Shown: positions 1 to 8,731, counted from the stretch's first letter. The stretch: 64,000 nucleotides of DNA from Hyphococcus sp. (GCA_021776245.1 JAJFGF010000022.1:1-64000); one strand, 5' to 3'. The notes: generated by a model not told the origin, from the letters alone. Numbers and translations are program-made.

Positions 1-125
1 ATCTCAAGAAGGTCGGCGTCCGCTCAATCGACAAACTCTGGCAAGCCATCGGCGACATCTGCAGCCTGTACTCCCCACAAGAATGCAAAAACTACTTCGC
101 CGCCGCTGGATACGGATTCAATTGA
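1..125 (+). CDS. IS630-family transposase, C-terminal end (cut by window edge)
   Basis: Only the last 40 codons are visible, read from base 3 to the TGA at 123-125. The peptide carries the pattern typical of IS630-family C-termini: R-S-I-D-K-L-W-Q-A-I-G-D-I-C, then a S-P-Q-E-C-x-N-Y/F-F segment and a final A-A-G-Y. These enzymes are DDE transposases that insert at TA dinucleotides. The catalytic residues lie upstream of the window, so it cannot be judged whether the element is intact. It marks the left edge of an accessory region. Family assignment rests on recognising the tail motif only. Confidence 0.75.
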   Translation, partial: LKKVGVRSIDKLWQAIGDICSLYSPQECKNYFAAAGYGFN

Positions 126-140
126 ATGCGAAATGCTCTA
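1..140 (+). mobile_element. Right end of an IS630-like insertion sequence
   Basis: The transposase stops at 125 and is followed by a short tail that reaches a TA at 139-140. IS630 elements usually end a few tens of bases after the transposase stop and are flanked by TA, so the boundary is placed here. The terminal inverted repeat cannot be confirmed because the left end is outside the window. Confidence 0.35.
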
Positions 141-332
141 AAGCGACAAAACCAGAAGCTATTTGGATGTGTCGCTGTAGAAATTTCGATGTCGATAAAT
201 AATGGCCGCAGTGCTCAGCGACTGGCGTAGTGTTTAGATGGTGAGCTGAACATGCTGCAGTTTACCGGCGATGACCTTGCAATGGCGCCATCAAATCGCA
301 GAACCAGCTTATGTTGATCTGACCGGCCAGGG

Positions 333-584
333 TCACATTCGTTCCCTGTTGAAGAGGTTGTAGAGGGGGACGAACAAGAGTGCCGCATACCAGCCGTAAA
401 GATAGGCTTCAGCTAACCCGATCAAAAATCCAGGAAATGAAATCCAGTGGAAGCCTGGGAGCAAAGGCGCCCATGCCTGGTGCATGTGCATGCTTTGGGG
501 CGTCAACAAACCCCAGATAACGCAAAGCATAAATGTGATCGCGAAAAACACTGACAGTGCATGACCGACTGGAACGATTTTCAT
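333..584 (-). CDS. DUF5676-type small membrane protein
   Basis: The protein has 83 residues and two or three hydrophobic segments: one near residues 8-27, and a second hydrophobic stretch covering about 45-77 that ends in a P-L-Y-N-L-F motif. This fits the DUF5676 family of small inner-membrane proteins, often found beside copper or heavy-metal resistance genes. Its function is not known. The ATG overlaps the TGA of the upstream lipoprotein gene by 4 bases (581-584), so the two are almost certainly co-translated. A Met/His cluster (S-M-H-M-H-Q) after the first helix could touch metal, which is inference. Confidence 0.6.
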   Translation of the reverse strand: MKIVPVGHALSVFFAITFMLCVIWGLLTPQSMHMHQAWAPLLPGFHWISFPGFLIGLAEAYLYGWYAALLFVPLYNLFNRERM

Positions 585-1018
585 TTTTCCTCTCCAGCGT
601 CGCCGCCGACCGGAACTTCGTCCGCCATCATCTTGCAGCGTTTATGCATGCCGTCGCTCGCGGCCTCCTTCGTCATCTCTTTGCAATGCGCCTGCATTTT
701 CCCTTTCAACTCAGGCATCGTCTCCATACATTTTTGATGCTTCTTTTTCATTTCGGCAGGCATCGCCATATGACCGTCCTCTGACATCTTGCCGCCTTCT
801 TTCATTTTCGCTTTCATCTCTTCATGCATTGCCTTGCATTCGTCACGCATGACAGACAATTCAGCATCGGATCCGGCGGATGACTCGGTCGCGGCGACTT
901 TGCTTGCAGTTGTGTCAGTGACCGGCGGCGCAATCGTTGAACACGAAGCCAAAAAAAACGCAGAAACAAATACGCCCGTGAATTGGAAACTGAAAAGTAA
1001 CTTATTGATGATCGACAT
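581..1018 (-). CDS. Met/Cys/His-rich periplasmic lipoprotein, putative metal binding
   Basis: This 145-residue protein has a lipoprotein signal: a hydrophobic N-terminus ending in L-A-S-C at about residue 26. The mature part is rich in Met, His, Lys and Glu (repeats such as M-K-A-K-M-K, G-H-M-A-M, H-x-K-C-M) with several single Cys residues, so copper or silver binding is plausible but not shown. I chose the ATG at 1018 because an AGGAGG sequence lies just upstream (about 1023-1028). A longer open frame begins at 1138, but it runs through the decayed gene next door. It overlaps the DUF5676-type gene by 4 bases. Confidence 0.6.
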   Translation of the reverse strand: MSIINKLLFSFQFTGVFVSAFFLASCSTIAPPVTDTTASKVAATESSAGSDAELSVMRDECKAMHEEMKAKMKEGGKMSEDGHMAMPAEMKKKHQKCMETMPELKGKMQAHCKEMTKEAASDGMHKRCKMMADEVPVGGDAGEEK

Positions 1019-1077
1019 TTTATCCTCCTGACCAGTTTCGCTAAAGCGCAACAATTGAGATATGATGCCGGTTGAGA

Positions 1078-1260
1078 TTAGTGGTCGTGATCTCCTGTGA
1101 TTGGCGCCAATGATCAATGGATATGTATAATGCGCCATCTACCATCGGAATTGATCAGGATCATAGATTTCATGCTTTGGGCGTGACTTATTTCGCCTTT
1201 GGAACAGCGATAAATCTGCGATTTGGTAACAGTCTGCGCTGATCTCTGGAGTGCAGTCGA
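1078..1260 (-). pseudogene. Decayed 3' end of a SnoaL-like gene related to the gene at 12461-13471
   Basis: Read on the minus strand, this stretch gives T-K-S-Q-I-Y, then I-L-I-N-S-D-G-R-W-R-I-I-H-I-H, a TGA, and A-P-I-T-G-D-H-D-H ending in TAA at 1078-1080. It matches the last 50 or so residues of the protein at 12461-13471 (V-L-V-N-S-D-G-K-W-R-I-T-H-I-H-W ... A-P-I-T-G-D-H-E-H). The Trp codon TGG of that gene is TGA here. Nothing upstream preserves the rest of the gene. This is a relic of a duplicated metal-resistance locus. Confidence 0.7.
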
Positions 1261-1280
1261 TTATCTCAAAGATTCATACA

Positions 1281-1305
1281 CCGCGAAATGGCGGTGATTT
1301 CGCGG
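1281..1305 (-). terminator. Hairpin downstream of the MMPL-CqsA fusion gene
   Basis: Perfect 9-bp arms (CCGCGAAAT at 1281-1289, ATTTCGCGG at 1297-1305) with a 7-base loop lie 36 bases past the stop codon of the minus-strand fusion gene. There is no clear U-tract, so it may end or stabilise the mRNA rather than act as a classical terminator. Confidence 0.3.
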
Positions 1306-1340
1306 CGCAGGAGCCATTTGTTTGCGACGTGATTTGAGCG

Positions 1341-4300
1341 CTACGAGGCCTTTTTATGGATTATATCCTCGATTGTCTGCTGACTGTGGCGATTCCGATT
1401 TTGTTTTCGCTTGGTTGACGGCCAGGATTCGAGCTCCACTTCCTGCCGTATTTCAGCGCAGACTTCGACGATCCGTTCCAGCGCCTCCTCATCCAGGGCG
1501 CAGTTGACAGACAGGCGCAAAAGCGAACGATTTTGCGGGGTGGCCGGCGAACAGAAGACGGCGCCGAATATGCCTCTCTCTTCTAGCGCGTCTCGCAGTT
1601 TCATGCTGCTGGATTCCGGCCCGGCCTCCAGGGCGATCACTTGTGAGTTGCTGTTGTCGACATTGTATCCAAGTTCGCTCAACTGCCGGCGCAGAAATTT
1701 TGCGTTTTTCCACATCCTGTCCCGACGCCATGATTCTCTTTTTATAACGTTTAACGTCGCAGACAAACCAGCCAATTCATGTTGCAAAAGTGCAGAGCTG
1801 TGTATCATTGACGGCGACTGATTGCGAAAAAAATTCATCACACGCGCTGGTCCGGCGACAAACCCAGCGCGCGTCGCAAATGCCTTCGAGAGGCTCGCAG
1901 TGCGAAAATGGTTTCTGTCGCCGAGATCCAGGCTGGCAATGAGTCCTTCGCCTTTGAGTCCGTATGTGCCCAGTGAATGACTCTCGTCGACTACGGTTAT
2001 GCAGTTAAAGCGTTCTGCAATATCGGTAATTTCCGCCAGTGGGCAAACACTGCCCTCCGCGCTGTAGACGGCATCCACAACAACGATTCCTGGACCAAAA
2101 CGCGCCGCCAGTTTCTCAAAGCTTTGGGGCTTGTTATGCCGGAATGGATGAATCGGCGCGCCCGACGCCCGCGCGCCGTCCCACAGTGATGCGTGAACGG
2201 AGATATCGAGATAGATCGGCGTATCCGCATCGGCGATCAGCCGCAGAAGATCAACATTTGCGCACCATCCGGACTGGCAAAGCACCACGTCTTCAATGTC
2301 CAGGAATTCCGCGATTTCTCCTTCGACCTCTTGAAGATAGGATTCTGGATTCAAGTGCGCTGCCGAGGTCGTTGGCCTTCCATGATTGTCCTGCAGGACG
2401 TTTATCTGAGCACGTACGATTTTTGGATGCCCGGAAAGCGACAGGTAATCATTGCTCCAAAGTTCGATCGCGCCTTCACTGGGCGCTTTGCCGCGCAGAG
2501 GATGGCCATGCTCGACGCGTTCAAGATATTTCCCGACCCGGGCGGACAGGGCAGGGAGTTCTGTGAAGCGGGTTGCTCTACGGAGCACAGCCACGTCACC
2601 CGCCACGTCCTTCGTCGCCCGGTCAAACTGAAGTAGCAAACTGGGCAAAAACAGAAAATCTGCTACCAGCGCAAAAGCAAGTATGATGGCGGTTAACAGG
2701 CCGAGTGTGCCCGTCACCTTAAAGCCTGAGAACGCCAACACAAAAAAGCCGACCACCAACACCAGCGTCGTGACCAGCAGGGCTGTTCCGATCGAGCGGA
2801 AGGCATACAGAATTGCCTCCTGCGGCGCTTTGCCGAGCTCTCGCCTGCCATACAAATATTTGGAAAGAAAGTGGATGGTGTCGTCAACAACGATGCCAAA
2901 GGTCATCGCGCCAACCACCGAAACGGGTACGCCGGCTTCGCCAACGGTAAAACCCCAAAGGCCGAATCCTAAAATTGCCGGCACAAAATTCGGGAAAAGG
3001 CTTGCAATGCCGATCTTCACGCTGCGTAACGCGAAAACAAGGATGCCGGAAATCAAAAACAGAGCAATTGCAGTGCTTGAAACCATTGCCCGGATGTTAT
3101 TTTCTGAAAGGTGGGCGAACATTAGCGAAAGCCCGGAGCCTTGTGTGGCAAGCCCGTCCCTGCTGTTTTTTGCCAGCCATGCATCAATTCGATGAGCCAC
3201 AGGCTGCAATTCTTTCGACGGCAAATTATGTCCGTTATGATTCAAAATTACAGTGACGCGCGTTGCTGAACGATCAACAACAATGCGGTCATTCAGATCA
3301 AGGCCATTTGGCAATGAGAGCTCATATAACAGCAAGTATTGCGCCGCCAATTGACGATTATCGGGAAGACTATACGCGTCGGGACCGCCGCCATTTAGGT
3401 CCCTGTTTAAACGCTTCATAACGTCGCTCAATGACTGAACATTGACGACTTCTGGTTGGCTGCGCAGCCAGTTTGTGAATCGTTCCAGGTGTTGCAAATA
3501 GTCGGGCTCGAATATGCCGTCCTCGCCGCCGCTCGGAATCGAATATTCAAGAATATCAATCCCGGTCAGGTTATTCAGGATAAATTCGGTATCGCCGTTG
3601 AATTCGTAGCGCTCATCGAAATAACCGACCCAATCGTCGTTCAATTCGATGCGCGAAATGCCGGTCGCTAAAACGCCCATTACCGCCAGCATTGACCAGA
3701 AAACTGATCTGCGGTTCGACACCACAAAACTACCAAGCCATATTACGAGTTTCTGACCGTGTATTCGTCTTTTCGGCTTATTGATTTTCATGATCGCCAA
3801 AAAGGCGGGCAGGAACGTGAATGAGAGCACAAAAGCAACGCTAACGCCGCCAGCGACAATGTTGCCTAAGTCATGAAATGGCGGTGCGTCACTGCCATTC
3901 ATGCTGAGAAACCCGATGACGCTGGTCACGCTGGTAAGCGCTACAGGAGAAAGATTGAATTCCAACGAATTGCCAATGGCTTCATTCTTGGACCATCCCA
4001 ATCCGAAATCACTCAGAAATTTGGTGACAAGATGTACGCCATAGGCAAGCGCCATGGTCAATATTATGAGCGGCGCTGACGAAGATCCGGCATTGATGAC
4101 CACACCCAACCAACCCGCTACGCCCATTGCAACTGCCGAAGACATGATTGCGAGCAGCATTATTGACGCGACGCCCGCGAACGAACGAACCAACAATGTC
4201 ATAAGAACCACAATGGCGACAAACATCAGCGGAACGAGTGTTCTGAGGTCGCGCTGACTTGCCTCGTCAAAGGCAGACATCAACATGATGTTGCCGGTCA

Positions 4301-4922
4301 TATGAAGGTTGATATCGGTATTTTCCCGCTCGAGTTCAGACCGAAAGCTTCGCAGAGACGAAACGATCTCTCTAATGCCTTCAGGCTCTTTGGATTCAAG
4401 TCGAAAATTTACGGCAATCCCGGCAACCCTGCCGTCGGTTGAGATAAGAAGCCCCGAAAGAGCCGGCTCGGAAAGGGCAATATCGCGAATCCGGGCCGCA
4501 TGTTCGTTGTCTAGCGCAGTCCCTTCGGGCACCAAATCCGCGATGATGAGCTCGTCCCCAATCGACTCGGAGTGTTGGTAGTTTGTAATGGAGTCCACGC
4601 GCGTAGCGTTCGGCGTCAACCAAAGGGACTCCGTTGTCGCGCGGATGAGTTCCAATCGCTCGGGCGTGAATATGTCGCCGGATTTGGGCGCCACAGCGAT
4701 AAGGACATCATTACTTTGCCGATAGGTTGCTTCAAGCGCCTCAAAATATGTCAATTCCGGGTTGGCGGGCCCGAAGAAGACACGGTTGTCGGGCGTAGTG
4801 CGTAATTGCAGAGCCCCGATACCAATTGCCCCACAGATAAGGACACTGGCGATCACGACCGGCCAACGATATTGCAACAGAGCCCTGGTGTATATTTCGA
4901 TTATTTTGTTGAAGGACATCAT
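1341..4922 (-). CDS. MMPL/RND exporter fused to a CqsA-type alpha-hydroxyketone synthase
   Basis: This 1193-residue protein joins two domains. Residues 1-770 are an MMPL/HpnN-like RND permease: a first helix (about 18-38), a periplasmic loop, two blocks of helices (about 228-375 and 612-765) and the proton-relay-like pair D680-D681 in G-I-V-V-D-D-T. Residues 790-1165 form a PLP fold type I synthase like Vibrio CqsA and Legionella LqsA: C-Q-S-G-W-C-A-N, V-V-D-E-S-H-S-L-G (D979, H982), and the Schiff-base K1013 in S-L-S-K-A-F. Known CqsA enzymes condense an acyl-CoA with an amino-acid-derived substrate to give long-chain ketone signals. The exporter half is a paralogue of the protein at 18010-20388, which ends where the synthase begins here. 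It is the last gene of the quorum-sensing operon. Coupling of synthesis to export is inference. Confidence 0.85.
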   Translation of the reverse strand: MMSFNKIIEIYTRALLQYRWPVVIASVLICGAIGIGALQLRTTPDNRVFFGPANPELTYFEALEATYRQSNDVLIAVAPKSGDIFTPERLELIRATTESLWLTPNATRVDSITNYQHSESIGDELIIADLVPEGTALDNEHAARIRDIALSEPALSGLLISTDGRVAGIAVNFRLESKEPEGIREIVSSLRSFRSELERENTDINLHMTGNIMLMSAFDEASQRDLRTLVPLMFVAIVVLMTLLVRSFAGVASIMLLAIMSSAVAMGVAGWLGVVINAGSSSAPLIILTMALAYGVHLVTKFLSDFGLGWSKNEAIGNSLEFNLSPVALTSVTSVIGFLSMNGSDAPPFHDLGNIVAGGVSVAFVLSFTFLPAFLAIMKINKPKRRIHGQKLVIWLGSFVVSNRRSVFWSMLAVMGVLATGISRIELNDDWVGYFDERYEFNGDTEFILNNLTGIDILEYSIPSGGEDGIFEPDYLQHLERFTNWLRSQPEVVNVQSLSDVMKRLNRDLNGGGPDAYSLPDNRQLAAQYLLLYELSLPNGLDLNDRIVVDRSATRVTVILNHNGHNLPSKELQPVAHRIDAWLAKNSRDGLATQGSGLSLMFAHLSENNIRAMVSSTAIALFLISGILVFALRSVKIGIASLFPNFVPAILGFGLWGFTVGEAGVPVSVVGAMTFGIVVDDTIHFLSKYLYGRRELGKAPQEAILYAFRSIGTALLVTTLVLVVGFFVLAFSGFKVTGTLGLLTAIILAFALVADFLFLPSLLLQFDRATKDVAGDVAVLRRATRFTELPALSARVGKYLERVEHGHPLRGKAPSEGAIELWSNDYLSLSGHPKIVRAQINVLQDNHGRPTTSAAHLNPESYLQEVEGEIAEFLDIEDVVLCQSGWCANVDLLRLIADADTPIYLDISVHASLWDGARASGAPIHPFRHNKPQSFEKLAARFGPGIVVVDAVYSAEGSVCPLAEITDIAERFNCITVVDESHSLGTYGLKGEGLIASLDLGDRNHFRTASLSKAFATRAGFVAGPARVMNFFRNQSPSMIHSSALLQHELAGLSATLNVIKRESWRRDRMWKNAKFLRRQLSELGYNVDNSNSQVIALEAGPESSSMKLRDALEERGIFGAVFCSPATPQNRSLLRLSVNCALDEEALERIVEVCAEIRQEVELESWPSTKRKQNRNRHSQQTIEDIIHKKAS

Positions 4923-5033
4923 AATGCCGCGTTCCGCAAATCTGCGCGAAAATGATTCAGGGTAGACACAGCTCTATCCCATGGCCGCGAAAATAGTCCG
5001 ATGTCTGTGTTTAATCCGCGCATCTTTCTCTGT

Positions 5034-6233
5034 TTACGCCCTCTTTACTCTTAGCAGCGCATCACGGACGCGCGTGCATATTGCAACGGCTTGCTGAATG
5101 TCTTCTTCAGTCAAAGAGGAATTCACCAGCAGGCGAACAAAAGAGGCGTGGTCGGAGTTTTCTGGAAACCTAATGACTGTGCCAAGAAGGCCAGCGCGTT
5201 CAAGCGCCGCGCATAACTCGGCGGCATCCGGCGCCGAGCCGGTAAAAATGGGGATTATCTGTGAACCGTCTGGCGACACGTCAAAATCCGAGCCCGCCAG
5301 CTGCGTGCGCAATGATCGGATATTGCCACGCAGGCGCTCGCGTCGCCAATCTTCCTCCTGGATCACGTTCAGCGCTGCGCCGAGGCCGGCGATTTCATAT
5401 TGCAGAACCGCCGAGCTGAATATCGCGGGGCGCGCCTCGTATCGAAAAAAGTCCATAATTCTGGCGGGTCCGGTGACCATGCCGGCGCGCGTCACCAGCG
5501 CCTTCGAAAGGCTGAAGCTCCTGTAGTTGACCTTGTCCGCGAGTCCGAGGGCGGAAACCAATCCTGCGCCCTGGCGTCCATAAATGCCTATCGTATGAGA
5601 CTCGTCGACGACTAATTCGCATTTGTGCTGCACTGCTACGTCGGTCATATCCACAAGCGGGCATGTCACGCCATTTCCCGGATAGGCCGCGGATACGACA
5701 ACAACGCCGACGCCGTGTTGTTTTATCAGCCGCTCAAGATGCCGCGGATCATTGTTTCGAAATGGGTGTACTGCCGCGCCAGTGCTTTGCGCGCCATCCC
5801 ACATCGCGGCATGAGCGAATTGATCCATGTAAACATGAGTGTCCTGATCGGTGATCGCTTGCATCAAGCCGACATTTGCACACCAGCCGGATTGGCATAA
5901 GACTGCATCTTCTGCCCCGAGGAACGCGGCAATCTTTAGTTCAATCGACCGTTGCATTGTGGATTCGCTCAAAAACGCCGCGGACATATAAATATCGTCG
6001 CCGCCGCCTTTCAGAGTGGCGATTTGCGCTTCTGTGATGGCGGGGTGGCCGTGAAGACACAGATAATCATTGGAACCAAGTTCGATGGCGTCAACCGCTG
6101 GTTCAGGATTGCCCTGCGCGCGCTTTTGGCTCGATTGGGTTAGAAATCGCTCGATACTTCTAGTCAATTGCGGCGGCTCGCCCCAATTTGTTTTCGCAGA
6201 TGCAGCGGCGCTATTGTTCGGAATGATACTCAT
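5034..6233 (-). CDS. cqsA: CqsA-type alpha-hydroxyketone autoinducer synthase
   Basis: This 399-residue PLP enzyme of the alpha-oxoamine synthase family most resembles CqsA/LqsA. Visible landmarks are L-G-S-N-D-Y-L-C-L near residue 52, C-Q-S-G-W-C-A-N-V-G near 113, V-V-D-E-S-H (D210, H213) and the PLP lysine K244 in S-L-S-K-A-L. It should act in the cytoplasm, making a CAI-1- or LAI-1-like ketone. Unlike the synthase domain of the downstream fusion, the conserved V-V-V-D-x-V-Y-S stretch reads V-V-V-V-S-A-A-Y-P, which hints at a different substrate or reduced activity. It lies 34 bases after the kinase gene and 111 before the fusion gene, so one operon is likely. Confidence 0.85.
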   Translation of the reverse strand: MSIIPNNSAAASAKTNWGEPPQLTRSIERFLTQSSQKRAQGNPEPAVDAIELGSNDYLCLHGHPAITEAQIATLKGGGDDIYMSAAFLSESTMQRSIELKIAAFLGAEDAVLCQSGWCANVGLMQAITDQDTHVYMDQFAHAAMWDGAQSTGAAVHPFRNNDPRHLERLIKQHGVGVVVVSAAYPGNGVTCPLVDMTDVAVQHKCELVVDESHTIGIYGRQGAGLVSALGLADKVNYRSFSLSKALVTRAGMVTGPARIMDFFRYEARPAIFSSAVLQYEIAGLGAALNVIQEEDWRRERLRGNIRSLRTQLAGSDFDVSPDGSQIIPIFTGSAPDAAELCAALERAGLLGTVIRFPENSDHASFVRLLVNSSLTEEDIQQAVAICTRVRDALLRVKRA

Positions 6234-6267
6234 TTACTATACAATGCCCTGCCCTTATCGCGCCGTC

Positions 6268-7656
6268 CTATGAGTGAATGAAACTTGCCGGAAAAAATAC
6301 GACTGCGGTGGTTCCAACACTTGGCTCACTCTCCAGTCGGAATTCTCCGCCATGAAGTTGAACCAGCGCCTTAACAAGCGGCAGGCCGAGACCGGTCCCC
6401 TCAAAACGGCGGGAAAGTGTGGCGTCTGCCTGGCCGAACGGCGCCAGCGCAATGGGAATGTCTTCGGCCGCCATACCGATGCCGTTATCGCGGACGATCA
6501 GCAAGAAATTCCGGTTAGCGGAGTATTTGATCTGAACCGTGACTTTTCCCCCGAGGGGGGTGAACTTAACAGCATTTGATAATAGATTGGCCAATATCTG
6601 TTTCAGGACCCGACGGTCCATAATTAATTCGTTTGGTCCGTCCGGGGCCTTTATAATACTAAGTGTAACGCCGGCCTTCTCAGCATTATCTCTGACCAGA
6701 TTGAGGGCCGAATTGACTGCCGTATCGACGTTCAGAATTTCCTCATCCAGAGTCATGTCGCCGGTTTCCAGTTTCGACATTTCCAGAATGTCGTTCACAA
6801 TTTCAAGCAGCCGTTTGCCATTGTCGTGGATGTCTCGCACATAACTCAAATATTCGTCATTGCCGATCGGGCCGCAGACCTGGTCCTTCATAATTCCTGA
6901 AAAACCGTTGATTGCGTTCAGCGGCGTGCGAAGTTCGTGACTCATATTGGCAATAAATTCAGATTGAGCCTGTCTGGCTGCCGCAGCAGCATCGGAAGCC
7001 GCGTCGAGTTGAATGCGCAGTTGCGCTTGCGCCGCAAATAAACGTTGCGCGTGACTGGCGAGGACTATCATCCCCGAAGCCAGGATCGTCGCGACAGATA
7101 GCGACATCGCCAACTCAACACCGTGACCGAGCGATACGCCGGCAAGCGCAGTTAACAGTGTTAGAATAATATAAATTATGGCGGCTGGCAGAAATCGGGC
7201 CGCGGACATGGTCACGATGCTGGTCACGGTCGCAATAGCTGCAATAAGCAGCACTGCATGCTGTCCTGATTCGTTTGGCCAGATGAAAAACAGCCCGCTC
7301 GCCCAGATGACGCCCATCAAGCCGGTCGCGCCGGTTGTGGCCAAATTCCATTCCTGCAATTTCACGTCGGTTGGAACAGACTTCGCGACATGCAGGCTCA
7401 GCATCCCGCGCAACAAGGCTGCAATCCAAATGAGCGTTAACCAAAGTCCGGCTTGCAGACCGCTAATTTGGTTCCAGAGGGCGGTGATGATCAGTAGAGA
7501 GACGGCGGGCTCAAGAAAAAGGATTTTTCTGCTTTGCGCTAGCAGGCTTCTGATGCGTTCGAGCCGTTCGTGCGCGTCAAAGCCGGCCGCTGCGCCGAGC
7601 GAGCCAGCGGACGCGTTCAACCCACTTTCGTGCGTATCGTTTGCTGAAACAGTCAT
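6268..7656 (-). CDS. Membrane sensor histidine kinase (canonical, PleC/DivJ-like core)
   Basis: This 462-residue kinase has about six hydrophobic segments between residues 46 and 203, a short coiled coil (205-232), an H-box with His240 in M-S-H-E-L-R-T-P, and a complete HATPase_c domain: N-box I-L-A-N-L-L-S-N-A, G1 box R-D-N-G-I-G-M, and G2 box G-T-G-L-G-L. It should autophosphorylate. No receiver domain is attached. The membrane part does not look like the CqsS sensor, so its stimulus is unknown. Its place between the LolA-like gene and cqsA suggests it works with the CqsS-like protein encoded upstream, whose own ATPase domain is degenerate. Confidence 0.85.
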   Translation of the reverse strand: MTVSANDTHESGLNASAGSLGAAAGFDAHERLERIRSLLAQSRKILFLEPAVSLLIITALWNQISGLQAGLWLTLIWIAALLRGMLSLHVAKSVPTDVKLQEWNLATTGATGLMGVIWASGLFFIWPNESGQHAVLLIAAIATVTSIVTMSAARFLPAAIIYIILTLLTALAGVSLGHGVELAMSLSVATILASGMIVLASHAQRLFAAQAQLRIQLDAASDAAAAARQAQSEFIANMSHELRTPLNAINGFSGIMKDQVCGPIGNDEYLSYVRDIHDNGKRLLEIVNDILEMSKLETGDMTLDEEILNVDTAVNSALNLVRDNAEKAGVTLSIIKAPDGPNELIMDRRVLKQILANLLSNAVKFTPLGGKVTVQIKYSANRNFLLIVRDNGIGMAAEDIPIALAPFGQADATLSRRFEGTGLGLPLVKALVQLHGGEFRLESEPSVGTTAVVFFPASFIHS

Positions 7657-7801
7657 GTTTAAAGCGCAATCGCCTACCGCCGGTTATCGACGGCATTTTA
7701 GCGGATCGCGTTTAATAAAGACCTTACGATTGGAAATATTTGACTAATGGCGTCGCGTGCGGTGTTGGGCCATAGAAACTGGTTAACAAATTCCGACCTG
7801 C

Positions 7802-8623
7802 TTAGCGAAGGCGTTCAAGTTTCCCAATTTGGAACGCGCTGTCGGATAATTCATCTTCAAAACTATAATGTTTCCAGGTCAGCCGCGTGCTTTTGCCATT
7901 CTGCGTGTTCATCATGTGCATCTCAGAAGCGCGCCAGAATTTGCCTTTGTAGCGTTGATAGCCTTTCACGGTCAGCACCTTCAATGGTTCGCCTTTGCGA
8001 TCAAAAAATTCGATCTTGATAATTCTTAGTTCCTCTTTGTCGTACCAGACCAATTGGCGGGAATATCCGGAATTTTTGTAAATCGGCGTTCTTTCGATCA
8101 CATGTGCAGCCGACCCGTCGATATTTTCATCACGAAGCCAACGGCAACTATATTTCTCGATTTCCGGCCAAACCATGTCTTCATACGCGAATTCGCTGCC
8201 GACAAAGGGGCCAGATCTGTTCGTTGCGCTAATACGCTTGACCCGTTTCAGCGCCGGCAGATAGATCCATTGATCATCATTCTCCGACTTATGCGAGAAT
8301 GTCAGCAGCGCCGTTCCATCGACGTCACGCGGGCGATTAAAAACCATTAGACTTTTGTCGCCGTCATTTGCGACCTCAAGGACACTGACGCGAAAATGAC
8401 GGCGACTTTCCGTCCCGTTCTGATTGGTCAGGATCATCTCGACCTCAGCCGAAAAGTCATTAAACCCTGCATCGCGCTCCGCAGCTTCCTTGGCTATCAT
8501 TTGTCCGCGGTCCAACTGCGCGCCCGAGACTAAGTCATTTGCCTGAACGCCAGATCCATGAGCGGCGAAAGCCAACAAAAGGATGCGCGAGATGAATTTA
8601 CTCCAACCAGCAAGTTTTTTCAT
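7802..8623 (-). CDS. LolA-like periplasmic protein (outer-membrane lipoprotein-sorting family)
   Basis: This 273-residue protein has a signal peptide (about residues 1-28, ending near G-V-Q-A) and a LolA/LolB-like lipid-binding fold. Family signatures are D-K-S-L-M-V-F-N-R-P-R-D-V-D-G-T-A-L-L and W-I-Y-L-P-A-L-K-R-V-K-R-I, followed by G-P-F-V-G-S-E-F-A-Y-E-D. Proteins of this type are usually encoded beside MMPL exporters and are thought to carry lipids across the periplasm. It is clearly paralogous to the protein at 20357-21217. In this operon it would be the periplasmic partner of the MMPL-CqsA fusion, an inference from gene context. A GAGAAAG precedes the chosen ATG. Confidence 0.8.
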   Translation of the reverse strand: MKKLAGWSKFISRILLLAFAAHGSGVQANDLVSGAQLDRGQMIAKEAAERDAGFNDFSAEVEMILTNQNGTESRRHFRVSVLEVANDGDKSLMVFNRPRDVDGTALLTFSHKSENDDQWIYLPALKRVKRISATNRSGPFVGSEFAYEDMVWPEIEKYSCRWLRDENIDGSAAHVIERTPIYKNSGYSRQLVWYDKEELRIIKIEFFDRKGEPLKVLTVKGYQRYKGKFWRASEMHMMNTQNGKSTRLTWKHYSFEDELSDSAFQIGKLERLR

Positions 8624-8731
8624 ATTATCGACTTTCTCACTAACAATCGCATATGCGCTTTAGTCCTATCCGTACATTCAGGCCAAGCTGGCGGAGTCGC
8701 CGTGTCATCGCAGGCATCACTACAATTGCCA

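Noticed and set aside
581-1138. Longer 185-residue version of the Met-rich lipoprotein starting at 1138
   Set aside because: The extra 40 residues run through the decayed SnoaL-like gene in the wrong frame, whereas the ATG at 1018 has AGGAGG and a proper lipoprotein signal.
5034-6233. Reading the stand-alone synthase as BioF or glycine C-acetyltransferase
   Set aside because: The C-Q-S-G-W-C-A-N-V-G and H-P-F-R-x-N-D segments and the linked CqsS-like sensor fit CqsA better. No biotin or threonine genes are nearby.
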